Shown here in pieces: positions 39,439-49,155 of a stretch of 49,155 bases of DNA. The DNA comes from Oxalobacter sp. (lineage in GTDB: Bacteria > Pseudomonadota > Gammaproteobacteria > Burkholderiales > Burkholderiaceae_D): positions 1-49,155 of the forward strand of contig JAHAYL010000010.1 in assembly GCA_018384065.1 (NCBI GenBank), read 5' to 3'. Position numbers and translations under genes: made by a program. Within the stretch, counting starts at the first letter, position 1. Every line of letters starts with the position of its first letter. The notes beneath the pieces were generated by a model. That model did not search any database and had not been told where the DNA came from. It worked only from the letters and a program-made list of their open reading frames with translations.

Positions 39439-41538
39439 TTACAGGAAAACCTTAGGCAGCCACTGCATATTCTGCATCGCCTTTGCAGACTGGATCCGAG
39501 CGCAGTCTGGACACAGTTTCGGTTCCTGAGCCGCACCTTTCAGGGTTTCTGCTGTTTTCTGAAGCTGGACAACGGATGCCGAGAACGTCTTTCCGCAAGC
39601 GGCACAGACTTCCAATGGCTGCTTACGGACCACAGAACCTGTGATTTCTGTGACACGGTAACCACCCCTGTCCTCAACCTTGATGGCACCTGTCGGACAG
39701 ACCGATGCACAGGCCCCGCAGCCGATACACCGGTCAGCAGGCCGGAGAAGGTCCTGGAAGACCATCCGTCCACCTTTGGTCTCAACCATCCTCAATGCCT
39801 CAGCACCGACCTCGATACATGCCAGTTCACACAACCCGCAACCGATACAGGTATCACAACGCAGGCAACGCTGGGCTTCCACTGCTGCGACTTTCTCATC
39901 CCAATCTTCCTGCATGAATTCATGGGAATACTTACGGGTGTTGGGATCATGTTCTTCAATATGGGCTCGGTCAGCAGACATACGCTGTGCAGGATCAGCC
40001 TCGACAAAAGGTACTTCATCACGGCGCTGCGGTTCAAGGGAAGCGTAATCAGCTTTCTCACCTGTCAGGTATTCATGGATGGACAGTGCCGCACGTTTAC
40101 CGGAGCCAATCGCCGCCACAACAGTACTTGCACCATGAGCGATATCGCCACTGGCGAAAATACCTTCTTCCGCTGTCATCAGGGTTTCAGGATCATTGAC
40201 GATGGCGCCCCATTTTGTCTCAATCTTGGAACCTTCAAGCCAGCTCAGGTCTGCTTCCTGACCGATACCGGCAAAAATCTGGTCTGCGTGGACTGTAACC
40301 GGAGCAACCTTGCCCGCATCCGGCGCATAACGGGAACGTTCGAACTCAATCATGCCGCCTTCCATGACACGTGTCGGTGCCCAGAATTCAACAAGCTCGA
40401 CACCCTCCGCCAACGCCAGTTCGACTTCATGCGGGTTCGCCGGCATCTGCTTACGGTTACGGCGGTACCACATCTGGACTTTCTCAGCACCTTGACGGAA
40501 AGCGGTCATCGCAACGTCAATAGCGGCATTCCCGCCACCAATGACAATGACATGAGGCCCCACCCTTGGATTCTTTCCAGAACGGACGGCAGTCAGGAAA
40601 TCCATGCCACCGATGACAAATTCCTGATCATCCCCAGGCACACCAAGGCGTTTGGAATTCTGCATACCGGTTGCAAGCAGGGTGGCATCATAACCTTTTT
40701 CCTGGAATTCCTTGGCATTGTTGACGTGATATCCAAGATGGATTTCCACACCAAGGTTCCTGACCACATCAATCTCCGCATAAAGTTTGTAATCCGGCAG
40801 ACGGTAATTAGGAATCCCATAGCGCATGACACCGCCTGGATGCTGGCGTTCATCAAAAATCTCAACAGTATGCCCTTTCTGAGCCAGATAATAAGCCGCC
40901 GTGACGCCGGAAGGACCACAACCGACAATTGCAACCTTCTTGCCGGTAGGTGCCGCCTTTTTCAGGTCAGGGCGGACTTCCGCACAACGAGCAGCAACAT
41001 GTTTCATCGGACGGATGAAAACAGGCTTGCCGCTGACTGCATTCTGGACACAGTCGTATTCACAGGGAGCCGGGCAGACCAATCCGCAGGAATCAGGCAA
41101 TGGCGTGTCTTTGGACAACACCTCCAGGGATTCCGAGAAATTCCCATGACCGATATGCGCCATCATGCTCGGGATATCGATATGTGCCGGGCAGGCAACC
41201 TGGCAAGGGGCTGAACGGGGCTTGAAACAGGTCCCGACTGTACAGCTGCCTGCCAGATGGGATTCCCATTCCGCCCGTTTTTCCTTCAGGGAGGTCAGCA
41301 GGGCATTACCCGGTCCAGGAGCGATACCCTGGAGTTCCTCAGCTGCCTTGTCAAGCTCGTCAAGACGGGTGATATTGCTGCGGCCAAGCGTGATTTCCGT
41401 AACCATACGGGTGACACGAGCTACTGCAGGACGTACATTCGCAGGAAGAACGCCTTCTGTATGCAACTGTGCACGCAAGACTTCCAATATGTCCGTGACC
41501 GGACAGGTTGGTTTGGGGGCTTCTTTTTCGTTTGCCAT
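39439..41538 (-). CDS. GltD-like FAD/Fe-S oxidoreductase of the formate dehydrogenase locus
   Basis: A 699-residue flavoprotein, probably moving electrons between a ferredoxin-like partner and NAD(P). Residues ~35-95 recall the C-terminal domain of NuoF (VTRMVTEITLGR...GPGNALLTSLKEKRAEWESHL) but without its cluster cysteines. Next is a DPD/GltD-type Fe-S domain (Cys112, 116, 151, 155, 159, 163). Then come the FAD site VAIVGCGPSGVTAAYYLAQKG (from 202) and the NAD(P) site VIVIGGGNAAIDVAMTA. A 2x[4Fe-4S] ferredoxin (CIGCGLCELAC, CIGCGACASVCP) follows, and two CxxC pairs (CAACGK, CPDC) end the protein. It is divergent from the HydN-like/fdhF pair, so probably part of one formate:NAD(P) system. 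Confidence 0.88.
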   Translation of the reverse strand: MANEKEAPKPTCPVTDILEVLRAQLHTEGVLPANVRPAVARVTRMVTEITLGRSNITRLDELDKAAEELQGIAPGPGNALLTSLKEKRAEWESHLAGSCTVGTCFKPRSAPCQVACPAHIDIPSMMAHIGHGNFSESLEVLSKDTPLPDSCGLVCPAPCEYDCVQNAVSGKPVFIRPMKHVAARCAEVRPDLKKAAPTGKKVAIVGCGPSGVTAAYYLAQKGHTVEIFDERQHPGGVMRYGIPNYRLPDYKLYAEIDVVRNLGVEIHLGYHVNNAKEFQEKGYDATLLATGMQNSKRLGVPGDDQEFVIGGMDFLTAVRSGKNPRVGPHVIVIGGGNAAIDVAMTAFRQGAEKVQMWYRRNRKQMPANPHEVELALAEGVELVEFWAPTRVMEGGMIEFERSRYAPDAGKVAPVTVHADQIFAGIGQEADLSWLEGSKIETKWGAIVNDPETLMTAEEGIFASGDIAHGASTVVAAIGSGKRAALSIHEYLTGEKADYASLEPQRRDEVPFVEADPAQRMSADRAHIEEHDPNTRKYSHEFMQEDWDEKVAAVEAQRCLRCDTCIGCGLCELACIEVGAEALRMVETKGGRMVFQDLLRPADRCIGCGACASVCPTGAIKVEDRGGYRVTEITGSVVRKQPLEVCAACGKTFSASVVQLQKTAETLKGAAQEPKLCPDCARIQSAKAMQNMQWLPKVFL

Positions 41539-41871
41539 AGTTATGTCAGTCTGCCAGAAAGGAGGATTTCAGTCTTTTTCCGCCCAGTCTTTTTATTCTT
41601 TATCAGTGGATACAGTCCGGGCATTTTCTTAAGTATTTAATATTAACACCAAATCACCCCTGAAAACTGACATGACAGAGACATTGCGGATAGATAAGCC
41701 ACACAGAATTCCACGGCATGGCATATAATAGGAACCGGCATAGTATAAATAGACAGACGGCATGACCTTGGGATTCCTGACGGGTTGACTGGCCCCTCTG
41801 GCAAGAAGGAACAGGAACCATGACCGTTGTGATGAATTTTCCTAAAGCCTCTACAGGCAGGAGACAGAATA
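41539..41871. promoter_or_regulatory. Divergent regulatory gap of the formate dehydrogenase locus
   Basis: A 333-nt gap with no convincing gene. It must hold both divergent promoters. On the plus strand TATAAT lies at 41723-41728 and TATAAA at 41742-41747, neither with a good -35. A palindrome TTAATATTAA sits at 41637-41646. I looked for a sigma-54 site (TGGCAC-N5-TTGC), an FNR box and a ModE half-site pair and found none that fit. AGGAG precedes the ATG at 41872 by 8 nt. Confidence 0.4.
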
Positions 41872-42411
41872 ATGAACCGGTTTGTTATTGCAAATCCAGA
41901 TAAATGTATCGGTTGCCGGACCTGTGAAGTCGCGTGTGTACTTGGACATCCAACTGGCGCTGAAAACGACCTGACCCCTGAAAACTTCCACCCACGCCTG
42001 AAAGTCATCAAAGGGTTGGAAATGTCTGCCCCTGTGCAGTGCCATCAATGTGAAAATGCGCCTTGTGTCCGTGTCTGCCCAACCAATGCCCTGATTTACA
42101 AGGAAGGCACTGTCCAGATTGTGGCTGAACGCTGCATTGGCTGCCAATCCTGTGTATTGGCCTGTCCTTTCGGTGCAATGCAGATTGTCACAAAACCAGT
42201 CAAACAGGCAGACCTGGGACCATTGACTGTCAAAGGCTCTGTGCGTGTTGCCCACAAATGCGACCTCTGCATCAATATCCCGGAAGGGCCACAATGTGTA
42301 AAGGTCTGCCCAACCAAAGCCCTGCAGCTTATCGATACTTCTGCAATCGAAGCGAAAATCAAGGAAAAACAGGAAAAATCAGCATTCAGCATGCCGCCTG
42401 AGGCATTGTGA
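41872..42411 (+). CDS. HydN-like ferredoxin with four [4Fe-4S] motifs
   Basis: A 179-residue soluble electron-transfer protein with sixteen cysteines in four groups: CIGCRTCEVAC, CHQCENAPCVRVCP, CIGCQSCVLACP and CDLCINIPEGPQCVKVCP. This is the HydN/HycB/DmsB subfamily, which couples formate dehydrogenases and other Mo-enzymes to acceptors. There is no signal peptide or membrane anchor, so it is cytoplasmic. It starts the plus-strand unit, 61 nt before the fdhF homologue. It is likely the electron carrier between FdhF and the divergent FAD oxidoreductase. Confidence 0.9.
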   Translation: MNRFVIANPDKCIGCRTCEVACVLGHPTGAENDLTPENFHPRLKVIKGLEMSAPVQCHQCENAPCVRVCPTNALIYKEGTVQIVAERCIGCQSCVLACPFGAMQIVTKPVKQADLGPLTVKGSVRVAHKCDLCINIPEGPQCVKVCPTKALQLIDTSAIEAKIKEKQEKSAFSMPPEAL

Positions 42412-42472
42412 TAAACCGGGTATCCGCAGACTGCTGGAACCGAAACCGCCTCAAAGTGTTTCCGGAGGAATC

Positions 42473-44647
42473 ATGACAACAAAAAAGACTTTGGTCGTCT
42501 GCCCATACTGCGCATCTGGCTGCAAGATTGCCCTGACGGTTGATGTCGAGAAAAACAAGATCATCAAGGCAGAAGGCGCCAATGGTTTCACCAATCAGGG
42601 AGAGCTCTGCCTGAAAGGATATTATGGCTGGGAATTCCTGAATGACACCCGGATCCTGACACCGCGGCTGACCCGTCCGCTTGTCCGATATAAACGGGGA
42701 GAACCTTTCACGGAAGTCTCTTGGGATGAAGCCATCCGCTTCGCAAGCTCCAAACTGATGGCCATCAAAGAGAAATACGGTCCGGATTCCATCTTCATCA
42801 GTGGCTGTGCCCGTGGTCCCGGCAATGAAGCCAACTACATCGCGCAGAAATTTGCACGTGCGGTCATCGGTACGAACAACGTTGACCATTGCGCCCGGGT
42901 CTGCCACGGTCCTTCTGTTGAAGCATTGGACCAGACTGTCGGCAATGGATCGATGAGCAATTCAATCTCTGAGATTGAAAACACCAAGTGTGTCCTGATT
43001 TTTGGCTACAACCCTGCGGATTCCCATCCCATTGTCGCCCGACGTATCATCAAGGCGAAACAGAAAGGGGCAAAGATCATCGTCGTCGATCCCCGGGTCA
43101 TTGAATCTGCCCGTATTGCAGACATCCACCTGCAACTCAAGAACGGTTCCAATGTTGCACTCTGCAATGCAATGCAGCATGTGCTGATCACTGAAAACCT
43201 GATTGACCGGAAATTCATTGAAGAGCATTGTGACGGTTTTGAAAAAGTCTGGGAAACCGTCGAAAAATATACGCCTGAAAACACGGCTGAAATCACCGGC
43301 CTTGATCCTGAACTGGTTCGTGAAGCAGTCCGGATGTATGCCTCTGCTGAAACAGCAACCATCCTTTGGGGTATGGGGGTCACCCAATGGGGACAGGGTG
43401 TTGAAACCTGTATCCAGCTATCCAATATTGCCGCCATGACAGGCAACCTTGCCAAACCGAATGTCGGTGTTGGACCTGTCCGTGGACAGAACAATGTCCA
43501 AGGTTCCTGTGACATGGGCGTCCTTCCTGGACGGTTCCCGGGTTACCAGTCTGTCACAGATCCTGAAGCCCGTGCCAAATTTGAAAAAGCATGGGGCGTT
43601 GAGAAACTGCCTGCTGAGAAAGGCATTCCAATTACAGAAGTCTGCCATAACATTGAAGCAGGCAAGATCAAAGCGGTTTACCTGTTTGGTGAAGACCCTT
43701 TCCAGACAGAACCCGACCTTAATGCTGTCCGCCATGCATACAGTCAGCTTGAACTGTTCATTGCACAGGATATCTTCATGACCAAATCCGTGGCTGAAGC
43801 GGATGTGGTCTTCCCTGCAACCTCCTGGGGAGAACATGATGGTGTCTATACAGCTGCTGACCGGGGATTCCAGCGGATGTACACAGCTATCCAAGCACCC
43901 GAAGGTACAAAACATGACTGGGAAATCCATAGCCTGATGGCAACAGCAATGGGTTACCCGATGCACTATAACAATACCCAAGAAATCTGGGATGAAATGC
44001 GGGAACTCTGCCCACTGTTCTATGGTGCGACCTATGAAAAGATGGAAGGGTTGGGTTATGTCTCATTCCCTTGCCGCACACTGGATGACCCAGGCAACCT
44101 CTGGATGTACCGAGGCGGAAAATTCCTGACACCGAATGGCAGGGCACAGATGATTCCGGCAGAATGGCGTCCACCATTTGACCTGGTTGACGAACAGTTC
44201 CCGCTGATCCTGAGCACTGTCCGTGAAGTCGGTCATTATTCCTGCCGTTCCATGACAGGCAACTGTTCTGCGCTGGCAACCCTGGCAGATGAACCCGGAT
44301 TTGCACAGATCAACCCAATTGATGCCGAAACATATGGCATCAAGGACCAGGAACTGATTTGGGTTGAAGGGCGTCGTGGTAAAGTCATCACCCGTGCATA
44401 TGTCACTGAACGGACAAACCGCGGTGCGGTCTATATGACTTATCAATGGTGGATTGGTGCCTGCAACGAACTGACTGTTGAACATCTTGATCCGTATGCA
44501 AAGACGCCAGAATACAAATACAGTGCTGTCCGCATCGAGAAAATCGATGACCAGCAATGGGCGGAAAAGTACCTGGCTGAAGAATACCAGAAGCTTAAGA
44601 GCCGTCTGGCAGATGCAAACGACAATGTCCTGCAACCTGCGGCATAA
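42473..44647 (+). CDS. fdhF: Molybdenum formate dehydrogenase (FdhF/FDH-H type, Cys form)
   Basis: A 724-residue bis-MGD enzyme oxidising formate to CO2. It tracks E. coli FDH-H closely throughout. The [4Fe-4S] ligands are Cys10, 13, 17 and 46 (CPYCASGCK, LCLKGYYGW). The active-site residue, selenocysteine in E. coli, is Cys144 (TGC at 42902) in CARVCHGPSV, followed by the essential His145. ILWGMGVTQWGQGVET, VRGQNNVQGSCDMG and VGHYSCRSMTGNC are conserved. No TAT or Sec signal, so cytoplasmic. A strong terminator follows. FdhD, MobB and ModABC in this window supply its maturation. Confidence 0.95.
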   Translation: MTTKKTLVVCPYCASGCKIALTVDVEKNKIIKAEGANGFTNQGELCLKGYYGWEFLNDTRILTPRLTRPLVRYKRGEPFTEVSWDEAIRFASSKLMAIKEKYGPDSIFISGCARGPGNEANYIAQKFARAVIGTNNVDHCARVCHGPSVEALDQTVGNGSMSNSISEIENTKCVLIFGYNPADSHPIVARRIIKAKQKGAKIIVVDPRVIESARIADIHLQLKNGSNVALCNAMQHVLITENLIDRKFIEEHCDGFEKVWETVEKYTPENTAEITGLDPELVREAVRMYASAETATILWGMGVTQWGQGVETCIQLSNIAAMTGNLAKPNVGVGPVRGQNNVQGSCDMGVLPGRFPGYQSVTDPEARAKFEKAWGVEKLPAEKGIPITEVCHNIEAGKIKAVYLFGEDPFQTEPDLNAVRHAYSQLELFIAQDIFMTKSVAEADVVFPATSWGEHDGVYTAADRGFQRMYTAIQAPEGTKHDWEIHSLMATAMGYPMHYNNTQEIWDEMRELCPLFYGATYEKMEGLGYVSFPCRTLDDPGNLWMYRGGKFLTPNGRAQMIPAEWRPPFDLVDEQFPLILSTVREVGHYSCRSMTGNCSALATLADEPGFAQINPIDAETYGIKDQELIWVEGRRGKVITRAYVTERTNRGAVYMTYQWWIGACNELTVEHLDPYAKTPEYKYSAVRIEKIDDQQWAEKYLAEEYQKLKSRLADANDNVLQPAA

Positions 44648-44669
44648 CTTACTGCCCTAAAAACAGCTA

Positions 44670-44704
44670 AAGCCATGCAATTCGATTGCATGGCTTTTCT
44701 TTTT
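44670..44704 (+). terminator. Intrinsic terminator after fdhF
   Basis: GCCATGCAAT, TCG loop, ATTGCATGGC, then TTTTCTTTT. A 10-bp perfect stem 24 nt after the stop codon. Confidence 0.93.
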
Positions 44705-44741
44705 CCATCAAAGGTCTGATATGCCAACCAACAGACAGGCT

Positions 44742-44936
44742 TCAGCGTAGGAGAGACGCGGGAAAAATCATCTGCGATCCATCTTCAAACACAGCTTTCA
44801 GCATGTCCCCCATGACCTGCAAATCGGAAGCGACTTTCCGGATCTCCCGATAGGTGCTTTCCTGATGGCTTTCATCGCTTTCCTGGATTTTCTGGCAATA
44901 CCAGTCTGCCGTATTCATTGTTCCGACTGTACTCAT
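44742..44936 (-). CDS. Small conserved-looking protein, function unknown
   Basis: A 64-residue soluble protein, convergent with fdhF. A CAGGAG ribosome site lies about 7 nt before the ATG. The sequence is mostly helical and polar (YREIRKVASDLQVMGDML) and ends in a short beta-like segment AVFEDGSQMIFPASLLR. That end recalls the DGS...P..LLR pattern of DUF971-type domains, but this is too short to claim. It lies 46 nt after the small secreted protein gene and may share its transcript. No family was recognised. Confidence 0.55.
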   Translation of the reverse strand: MSTVGTMNTADWYCQKIQESDESHQESTYREIRKVASDLQVMGDMLKAVFEDGSQMIFPASLLR

Positions 44937-44982
44937 TCAAAACTCCTGAAAAATCAAAACCTGATATCTGCGTCTTCACCTG

Positions 44983-45372
44983 TCAGTTATAAATCCTGCG
45001 CAGGAAAAGATGGTCTTTCTTTTTCCCATTGATGAAAATATCCAGGAAGGCATCACAGTCAAGGCTATCGCAGTCACCATCCGGTGTCAGGCGGAAAGTG
45101 GTATTGCCCCTCTTGAAAACAATCCGGTAAACGTCATTCCGGTAATCATCTTCGCCCTGCATCACCCAGTCGGCTTTCCCCTGGCCAATCCTCCTAGGCG
45201 CATTCCAGGCCTGATAAAGGAAAGGGGAGCCACATTGCCCCAATGAAGTCACACGCACATGGACTTTGCCAGTCGAAAAATCTCCGGTCAAAGGACCGTC
45301 ACCACAGGCAAAGGCAGGTTGTACAAATCCCAATGCCAGCGTAGCAAAACCAGTAACCATCAGCTTTTTCAT
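44983..45372 (-). CDS. Small secreted protein, function unknown
   Basis: A 129-residue protein with a clear Sec signal peptide (MKKLMVTGFATLALGFVQPAFA, cleavage after 22). Five cysteines are visible: the first is residue 23, with others in LGQCGS and in the DGDCDSLDCDAF stretch, so periplasmic disulfides are likely. The start is the ATG at 45372, which opens the signal peptide; the frame extends upstream without similarity to anything. The mature part is mixed alpha/beta with a basic C terminus (KKKDHLFLRRIYN). It sits between the rRNA operon terminator and the 64-residue gene. No family was recognised. Confidence 0.65.
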   Translation of the reverse strand: MKKLMVTGFATLALGFVQPAFACGDGPLTGDFSTGKVHVRVTSLGQCGSPFLYQAWNAPRRIGQGKADWVMQGEDDYRNDVYRIVFKRGNTTFRLTPDGDCDSLDCDAFLDIFINGKKKDHLFLRRIYN

Positions 45373-45513
45373 AAACACCTCCGCTCCTGAAACATCACCA
45401 GATACTGGCAATGATAAGGAAAGCCGTCCTTTCCTGCAATGACATGAATAAGAAGCAAGTATAGATGAAAAAAGGAAACAAAGCCGAAGAGAACCGCCTG
45501 AAATGCAGCTGTA

Positions 45514-45552
45514 CAAAAAGCAAAAGCCCCGCATCGGATGTAATGCGGGGCC
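45514..45552 (-). terminator. Intrinsic terminator of the rRNA operon
   Basis: On the minus strand GCCCCGCAT, 8-nt loop, ATGCGGGGC, then TTTTGCTTTTT. It lies just after the 5S rRNA gene. Confidence 0.93.
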
Positions 45553-45563
45553 TTCATATGGGC

Positions 45564-45679
45564 TGCCTGACAGTGACCTACTTTCACACCGGTTGCGGCA
45601 CTATCATCGGCGCACGGGCGTTTCACGGTCCGGTGCGGGATGGGAAGGGGTGGGACCGCCCTGCTATGGCCGTCAGGCA
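45564..45679 (-). rRNA. rrf: 5S ribosomal RNA
   Basis: About 116 nt on the minus strand. The ends TGCCTGACGG and CAGTGTCAGGCA-type sequence pair as the 5S terminal helix, and the conserved GTGGGACCGCC... and CCCATCCCGCACCGG-like internal parts are present. It is followed by the operon terminator and preceded by the 23S gene. Confidence 0.95.
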
Positions 45680-45771
45680 TTGAACTTCAGGGGGACCACC
45701 CGGTCCCCCACAATCCGGTCACAAAGCCTTAAGCATGCGTTGTATCTTCTTTCCTTTCTTGGCAGCGCCCT

Positions 45772-45792
45772 CCATGGCCCACCAGGGCCATG

Positions 45793-45793
<1 letters not shown>
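45772..45793 (-). other. Hairpin at the 3' boundary of the 23S gene
   Basis: CCATGGCCC, 4-nt loop, GGGCCATGG: a perfect 9-bp stem touching the expected mature 3' end of 23S rRNA in the 23S-5S spacer. It may be a processing signal. No T-tract follows. Confidence 0.5.
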
Positions 45794-48694
<2,901 letters not shown>

Positions 48695-48755
48695 TCACAA
48701 CCCGAAGATGTTTCTTTCGATTCATCATCGTGTTGCGAAAATTTGAGAGACTCAC

Positions 48756-48773
48756 GAACAACTTTCGTTGTTC
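48756..48773 (-). other. Hairpin in the tRNA-Glu/23S spacer
   Basis: GAACAAC, TTTC loop (plus strand), GTTGTTC: a perfect 7-bp stem in the transcribed spacer upstream of 23S. It may take part in rRNA processing. Confidence 0.4.
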
Positions 48774-48804
48774 AGTGTTTCAATTTTCAGCTTGATCCAG
48801 ATTT

Positions 48805-48814
48805 TTAAAGAGCA
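48805..48814 (-). promoter_or_regulatory. boxA antitermination element before 23S
   Basis: TGCTCTTTAA on the minus strand, the core of the NusB/S10-binding boxA of rRNA operons, located in the spacer between tRNA-Glu and 23S as in other bacteria. A further GTTCTTT-type sequence lies in the 16S/tRNA spacer near 49031. Confidence 0.75.
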
Positions 48815-48854
48815 AATATCTCAAACATCACCCGAAGATGAGTTTTGAGATATT
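48815..48854 (-). other. Long inverted repeat adjacent to boxA in the rRNA spacer
   Basis: AATATCTCAAA and TTTGAGATATT form a perfect 11-bp stem around an 18-nt loop, directly next to boxA in the tRNA-Glu/23S spacer. It is a probable leader-type processing or antitermination (boxB-like) stem. Confidence 0.5.
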
Positions 48855-48887
48855 AAGGCAGGTGACTTTCACTCACAAACCAGCAAG

Positions 48888-48963
48888 TGGCGTCCCCTAG
48901 GGGATTCGAACCCCTGTTACCGCCGTGAAAGGGCGGTGTCCTGGGCCTCTAGACGAAGGGGAC
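48888..48963 (-). tRNA. tRNA-Glu (anticodon TTC)
   Basis: 76 nt on the minus strand including an encoded CCA. The acceptor GTCCCCT pairs with AGGGGAC, followed by discriminator G and CCA. The T arm contains GTTCGAATC. The anticodon stem CCGCC/GGCGG holds loop CTTTCAC with anticodon TTC (48927-48929). It is located in the 16S-23S spacer, where Burkholderiales usually carry tRNA-Ile and tRNA-Ala. Confidence 0.97.
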
Positions 48964-49048
48964 GTATCAGTCTGCTTCGCAAGACGCCTTGCTTTTCACT
49001 TTCTATCAGACAATCTGTGTGAGCACTGCAAAGAACGCTTCTTTAAGG

Positions 49049-49155
<107 letters not shown>

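Noticed and set aside
41539-41871. Sigma-54/FhlA-type or FNR-type control of the FDH locus
   Set aside because: No TGGCAC-N5-TTGC element and no TTGAT-N4-ATCAA site could be found on either strand.
42890-42960. Selenocysteine insertion (TGA plus SECIS) in fdhF
   Set aside because: The active-site codon is TGC and no in-frame TGA exists, so no recoding is needed.

Overview
The window is about 49 kb of bacterial chromosome with tightly packed genes, roughly 50% GC over most of its length. Several gene orders typical of Burkholderiales (Betaproteobacteria) are present: rplM-rpsI-argC-erpA, a complete isc operon, ilvB-ilvH-ilvC, ratA-rnfH opposite smpB, and ribF-ileS-lspA-coaBC-dut. Together with the Mo/formate gene content, this fits an anaerobic betaproteobacterium. 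An Oxalobacteraceae/Oxalobacter-like host is my best guess, but it is an inference from gene content and not a database result.

Left end (1-2.1 kb): a visibly AT-richer segment with three tandem small lipoproteins on the minus strand and a divergent XRE-type regulator. It looks accessory. From 2.2 to 4.4 kb a secreted protein, a RluA-family pseudouridine synthase and a spermidine-synthase-like protein overlap end to start as one unit. An aldehyde dehydrogenase follows (4.5-6.0 kb). From 6.1 to 10.3 kb lies a molybdenum block: modABC facing modE, with a perfect ModE-type palindrome between them, then fdhD. A metY-type sulfhydrylase with its own terminator follows, then mutS and the branched-chain amino acid operon ilvBHC. 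The ilvB leader holds a strong intrinsic terminator preceded by a Val/Ala-rich coding stretch, which suggests attenuation.

Middle (18.4-32 kb): rnfH-ratA/smpB, a Lys-tailed coiled-coil protein, and the full iscRSUA-hscBA-fdx-iscX operon. The isc promoter (TTGATT-17-TATACT) is overlapped by a near-consensus type 1 IscR box. Then come erpA, argC, rpsI-rplM, a ZIP metal transporter, and an M48/PDZ lipoprotein whose HExxH motif has become KEMAH. The essential cluster dut-coaBC-lspA-ileS-ribF follows.

Right part (37-45.4 kb): an orphan peptide-type binding protein, mobB, and a divergent formate dehydrogenase locus. The locus holds a 699-aa FAD/Fe-S oxidoreductase, a HydN-like four-cluster ferredoxin, and a Cys-containing homologue of FdhF. 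ModABC and ModE (molybdate supply and sensing), MobB (cofactor maturation), FdhD (sulfuration) and FdhF (the enzyme) plausibly serve one soluble formate oxidation system spread over the window. The last 3.6 kb is an rRNA operon on the minus strand: partial 16S, tRNA-Glu, 23S, 5S and a terminator.

No CRISPR array, prophage, insertion sequence or defence island was seen. The most unusual items are the composite formate dehydrogenase flavoprotein, the putative ilv attenuator, the degenerate M48 protein and the low-GC lipoprotein trio.
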